DNA of 45,241 nt from Candidatus Altimarinota bacterium (GTDB lineage: Bacteria > Patescibacteriota > Gracilibacteria > BD1-5 > UBA6164): assembly GCA_028697205.1 (NCBI GenBank), contig JAQVFO010000004.1, positions 1-45,241 on the forward strand, read 5' to 3'. The translations under genes were made by a program, and so were the position numbers. Within the stretch, counting starts at the first letter, position 1; every line of letters starts with the position of its first letter. The notes under the pieces are model-generated. The model searched no databases and had not been told where the DNA came from. It saw only the letters and a list, made by a program, of their open reading frames with translations. This document shows positions 42,077-45,241 of the stretch, piece after piece.

Positions 42077-43186
42077 TTAATTAGGATTATGTTGATTTGT
42101 TTTAGAATAAAAATAACACATCTCTCATCAGTTGTAAAGTTTTCTTTTCTTATAATCAAATTTTAATAAATCTCAAAATTGGTAATTTGTAATTATTCAT
42201 CATTTTAATTCTTTATTTTTTGAAAAGATATTAGCAATATCTTTATAAAGTTTATCTAAATCTTCATCTTGAAGTCTAACTCAATAAGGAGGATTTGAAA
42301 CCATAGTTCATATTAATTTCTCATTATTATAATCTCTAAAATCTCTTAATTCAAATTTAATAATATCTCAGACTCAGGCATTTTCTGCATTCTTTGATGC
42401 TATTTCTAGGGCATTTTCATCTATATCAGAAGCTATTATACTATAATTTTTATTCATTATTTTTCATTTTGCTTTTTCTTTTTCTATTTCAAGTATTCAT
42501 GATTTTATAAATCTAAACTTTTCAAAGGCAAAATTTCTATGTAATCCTGGAGCTATATTTTTAGCTATTAATGCTGCTTCAATTGCTATAGTTCAACTTC
42601 AACAAAATATATCATAAAAGTTTTCAGAAAATCTCCAAGAAGATAATAAAACAAGTCATGCAGCAAGGTTCTCTCTAAGAGGAGCTTCTACACTTTGTTT
42701 TCTATATCATCTTTTATGAAGTGCAATTCAACTTGTATCTATAAGTATTTGACAAGTATCTTTTATTAAAACTGTTTCTATAAAAATAGTTGGAAATTTA
42801 TCATTTTCTCTTAAAAAAGAATCTGATAGTTTATCAACAATAGCTTTTTTGACAATTTTTTGAATAGCTGGAAGACTTTCTAATTTTGAATTTGTAGATG
42901 TAGCATTTACTATAATTGGATTCTCTTCAAGAATAATATCTTTCCATTTAATACTTTTAATTAAATCAAATAATTTATCAAAAGTATCTATTTTATCTTT
43001 TCTTACAAGTTCAATATAAACTTTGTTTCAGACTCTAGACCATAAATTTAGTTTTGCAATATTTTCATCACTAAAACTTGTTGTTATTTGTTTATCTTGA
43101 GAATGTAAAATCGGTAATCAAAGTAATTCTATTTCCTTTTTAGCAAGACTTTCAAGTCATAGAGGACAAGTTAACACTAAATTCAT
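42077..43186 (-). CDS. RlmL-like 23S rRNA guanine-N2 methyltransferase (THUMP + MTase)
   Basis: 369 residues. Starts MNLVLTCPLGLESLAKKEIE, the opening of the THUMP-containing RlmL/YcbY N-terminal half; then IDTSGIALHKRGYRKQSVEA and PLRENLAAGLVLLS, FCGSGTIAIEAALIAKNIAP (SAM site), IIASDIDENALEIASKNAEN and the catalytic SNPPYGVRLQ. In E. coli this half methylates G2445 of 23S rRNA and is fused to RlmK; here the RlmK half is absent, the common arrangement outside proteobacteria. Confidence 0.9.
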
Positions 43187-43323
43187 TATTTTAAACTTTA
43201 AATATTAAATTCTAAATTATTGTACTTAAAATATGTGTTTTTTAAAATTTACTTTTTTAATTAATTAAATAAAATCAAGCAATGTTAAAGTATATTTAAT
43301 ATTTATAATTTAAAATTTCTTTT

Positions 43324-44388
43324 GTGAATATTTCTATATTTGCATCAATTTGATGTCAAAACTTATGAGATGAGCTTATCTTAAAAAATGAAATAAATAT
43401 TTTTGAACAACTTTATAAAGATAAAAAAGTGAATTTTAAAGTTTTTTCTTATGATTATAAAAATCCATTTTATGTTAAAGATAATGTAAAATACATTGAA
43501 TATTTTCCAATCTGAATCAAAGATAAAAAAAATTTTTTTAGAAATTTAAGGAATTTTAAAAACTTTATAAATACTGTTTTTTGGAGTGATTTAATTATAA
43601 TTTGATGAGGTGGAATAATTTATGATAATGAAGTTCAAGCGAACAAAAACCCACTAGATCAATGGATTTTTAGAAATAAAATATTTAGATTTTTTGGAAA
43701 AAAAATAATATTTTATGCTGTTGGGATAAATATAACATATACTGAAAACTTATTTAAATTAAGACAAATTTTTAAATGAGCATATAAAATATTTGTAAGA
43801 GATAATTATAGTTTTGAAGTATTGAAAAACAATTGAATTAATGCTGAAATTATAGATGACCCTGTTTTTTATGATAATTCAGAAAATATAAAATTTATTG
43901 ACTGAAAAGCTATTTTGGATACAAAGCAAAAGAATTTATTAATTAAAAAAATTGATTCACATAATTTTAATTTAAAAGATTTAGAAAAAATAAATTTTCA
44001 AAATAAAAATATCTGAATTACATTTAGAGCTTGATATATAGGGAAGAGTTGAAACGAAAAGATTGAAATATTAATGATAAAAGAAATAGTTAATTTTTTA
44101 CTTATAAGAAATGCAAAAATTTTCTTTCTTCCACATAGTATTCATAATACAGATTTTAGATCAAATGATTTAGAATTTTACAATAAAGTAATTTCCTGAA
44201 ATTTAGAAAACAAAGTTTATATAGCAAAAAGTATCAAAGAAGTTTATGATGTGTATAAGGAGAAAAAAATTAATTTATGTTTATCTATGAGGTTACATAG
44301 TATGATACTTTCACAAGTTTATGATATTCCATTTATTGCATTTTCATATAGCAAAAAGACTGATGAACTTATAAAAAAGATAAAATAA
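43324..44388 (+). CDS. Polysaccharide pyruvyl transferase-like protein
   Basis: 354 residues from GTG at 43324; no ATG lies between it and the preceding in-frame TAA. It reads NISIFASIGCQNLGDELILK, SDLIIIGGGGIIYDN, FGKKIIFYAVGIN, IFVRDNYSFEVLKNNGINAE then IDDPVF, and closes with LSMRLHSMILSQVYDIPFIA followed by FSYSKKTDELI. This is the PS_pyruv_trans order (CsaB/WcaK-like), in which a pyruvyl group is added to a cell-wall polysaccharide. In Gram-positive bacteria CsaB modifies the polymer that anchors S-layer proteins, so a role in surface anchoring is possible here. Confidence 0.88.
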
Positions 44389-44495
44389 AAAAAGTATTAA
44401 AGTTTTAACTTTAATACTTTTTTTATTTAAATTAATTAGTGACATCAAGTGTAAGCAAGTTTTATAACTCAAGTTGCAGTAGCCACACCTCAAGT
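44369..44495. repeat. 127-bp exact direct repeat, first copy
   Basis: Identical to 45115-45241. It covers the last codons of the pyruvyl transferase gene, the terminator and the 3' end of the pilin gene. The base before the repeat differs (C at 44368, A at 45114). Confidence 0.9.
44387..44428. terminator. Bidirectional terminator
   Basis: AAAAAAAGTATTAAAGTT (44387-44404) pairs with AACTTTAATACTTTTTTT (44407-44424), 18 bp, between the convergent pyruvyl transferase and pilin genes. A second copy lies at 45133-45170. Confidence 0.85.
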
Positions 44496-45008
44496 TATAA
44501 GACGACATCAGCTTGATGTAATTGCTGCTGCTCTACTTGTATTATTAGCATCAATATCAATTCAAACTTCAAATCTTGTAGGATCATTTCAACCATCTCA
44601 AGCTCATCTACTAGTTTTATTTCAATCATTTTCAAATCAAGTAGATAATTCATATTCTCAATAAAGAATTCAAGTATTGTCTGGTCAAGTTACATAAATA
44701 TAATCACAAGCAGATCCATTACATTGTTGAGTAGATTTAGGATCAGAAGGGATTTTTTCCATATATGTTAATACATTTATAGTTGCTCAAGTCCAGAACT
44801 GATTACTATGTGGATATTCAGAAGTATCTTGATAAACTTGTTCTATAGCAGATTGCATAGCTTTAACATCATTAATTCTAACAGCATCTCTTCATTTTTG
44901 TATTTGAGCAGTATAGATAGCAGTAGCTCAAACAGCAAGGATTCAAATAATAGTAATTACAACTAGTAATTCTATAAGAGTAAAGGCTTTTTTTGATAAA
45001 CTTTTCAT
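44436..45008 (-). CDS. Type IV pilin
   Basis: 190 residues. Short basic leader MKSLSKKA, processing site A8|F9, then FTLIELLVVITIIGILAVGA with Glu at +5, the type IV pilin N-methylation signal and assembly helix. The globular part has DVKAMQSAIEQVYQDTSEYP, YMEKIPSDPKS, a disulfide pair candidate CNGSACDYIY, and ends RLITGGVATATGVIKLAYTG plus CH. This is the size of a major pilin or type II pseudopilin. A perfect TATAAT lies 36 bases upstream. The two glycines of the helix in IIGIL and AVGA are TGA codons. Confidence 0.92.
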
Positions 45009-45043
45009 ATGTTAATAGATTAAAAATAAAAATTAACATACAC

Positions 45044-45049
45044 ATTATA
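45044..45049 (-). promoter_or_regulatory. -10 element of the pilin promoter
   Basis: A perfect TATAAT on the minus strand 36 bases before the pilin start. The -35 region is AT-rich with no good TTGACA at 17 bases. Confidence 0.4.
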
Positions 45050-45092
45050 TTCAAAATTTAGAAAAAAATAAAATAATTGTTAATATAATCGC

Positions 45093-45121
45093 TTGACAAA
45101 ATGTATTAATTTAATTATAAA
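45093..45121 (+). promoter_or_regulatory. Promoter-like sequence pointing to the window end
   Basis: TTGACA at 45093-45098, 17-base spacer, TATAAA at 45116-45121 on the + strand. The -10 falls in the 127-bp repeat, so if that repeat is an assembly artefact the promoter is too. Confidence 0.3.
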
Positions 45122-45241
45122 AAAGATAAAATAAAAAAAGTATTAAAGTTTTAACTTTAATACTTTTTTTATTTAAATTAATTAGTGACATCAAGTGTAA
45201 GCAAGTTTTATAACTCAAGTTGCAGTAGCCACACCTCAAGT
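45115..45241. repeat. 127-bp exact direct repeat, second copy at window end
   Basis: Exact copy of 44369-44495 running to the last base of the window. A length of exactly 127 ending at a sequence edge is what a k=127 de Bruijn assembler leaves at a contig end or loop; a true tandem duplication of the pilin region would look the same here. Confidence 0.85.
45182..45241 (-). CDS. 3' fragment of a second pilin copy (partial)
   Basis: The last 19 codons and TAA of a pilin frame identical to the end of the gene at 44436-45008 (TGVIKLAYTGCH), cut by the window edge. It exists only because of the 127-bp repeat, so it may be an artefact. Confidence 0.4.

Overview
The window is very AT-rich and only makes sense if TGA is read as glycine (translation table 25). 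In-frame TGA codons fall on invariant glycines of recognisable proteins: the SGGVDS loop of MnmA, WCPGCG of the oxoacid oxidoreductase beta subunit, GQDPYHG of uracil-DNA glycosylase, and the type IV pilin helix. All recognised genes stop at TAA or TAG. This points to Candidatus Absconditabacteria (SR1) or Gracilibacteria (BD1-5). Read with the standard code most genes break into pieces; read with code 25 the window is densely packed with about 48 genes, little intergenic DNA and many long perfect terminator hairpins. Shine-Dalgarno sequences are essentially absent.

Layout. 1-2044: 3' part of a large pilin-like surface protein with a fibrinogen-like C-terminus. 2136-6205: phospholipase D-like protein, a 910-residue exported protein of unknown function and a small membrane protein. 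6277-8661: two-gene 2-oxoacid:ferredoxin oxidoreductase. 8680-13181: small exported proteins, a DciA-like protein, RsmI, a glycosyltransferase, a DUF167 protein and membrane proteins. 13269-18222: MnmA, a zinc-ribbon membrane protein, a tiny ORF between its own promoter and terminator, an acetyltransferase, a VanY-type peptidase, a secreted coiled-coil protein and RlmH. 18219-20969: ECF sigma factor with a probable membrane anti-sigma partner, facing a small secreted protein and a frameshifted DUF2202 ferritin-like gene.

21058-24121 is a foreign island. It has GC-rich structured intergenic blocks, a membrane protein and an OLD-like ATPase/TOPRIM nuclease whose glycines are GGN codons, with a single TGA at a conserved glycine. 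Imperfect inverted repeats of about 75 bp flank the nuclease gene. A tyrosine recombinase written in ordinary code-25 usage follows at once.

24239-34109: recombinase, M3 peptidase, a second large pilin-like protein that shares its middle region with the gene at position 2 but ends in a FISUMP domain, a secreted beta-propeller protein, a TtcA-like enzyme and a sortase. 34255-39155: Nudix hydrolase, degenerate MBL-fold protein, a gene behind two Fur-type palindromes, uracil-DNA glycosylase, and a purine-salvage operon (a small gene, a MazG-APRT fusion, PRPP synthetase). 39315-45241: TrmB-like regulator, OmpR-type two-component system, RlmL-like methyltransferase, polysaccharide pyruvyl transferase-like protein and a classical type IV pilin. 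The last 127 bp repeat 44369-44495 exactly, which looks like an assembly end.

Taken together the genes describe a small cell with a large investment in surface structures (pilins with exchangeable tips, sortase, exported proteins), RNA modification and salvage of nucleotides, carrying one recently imported defence-like island.
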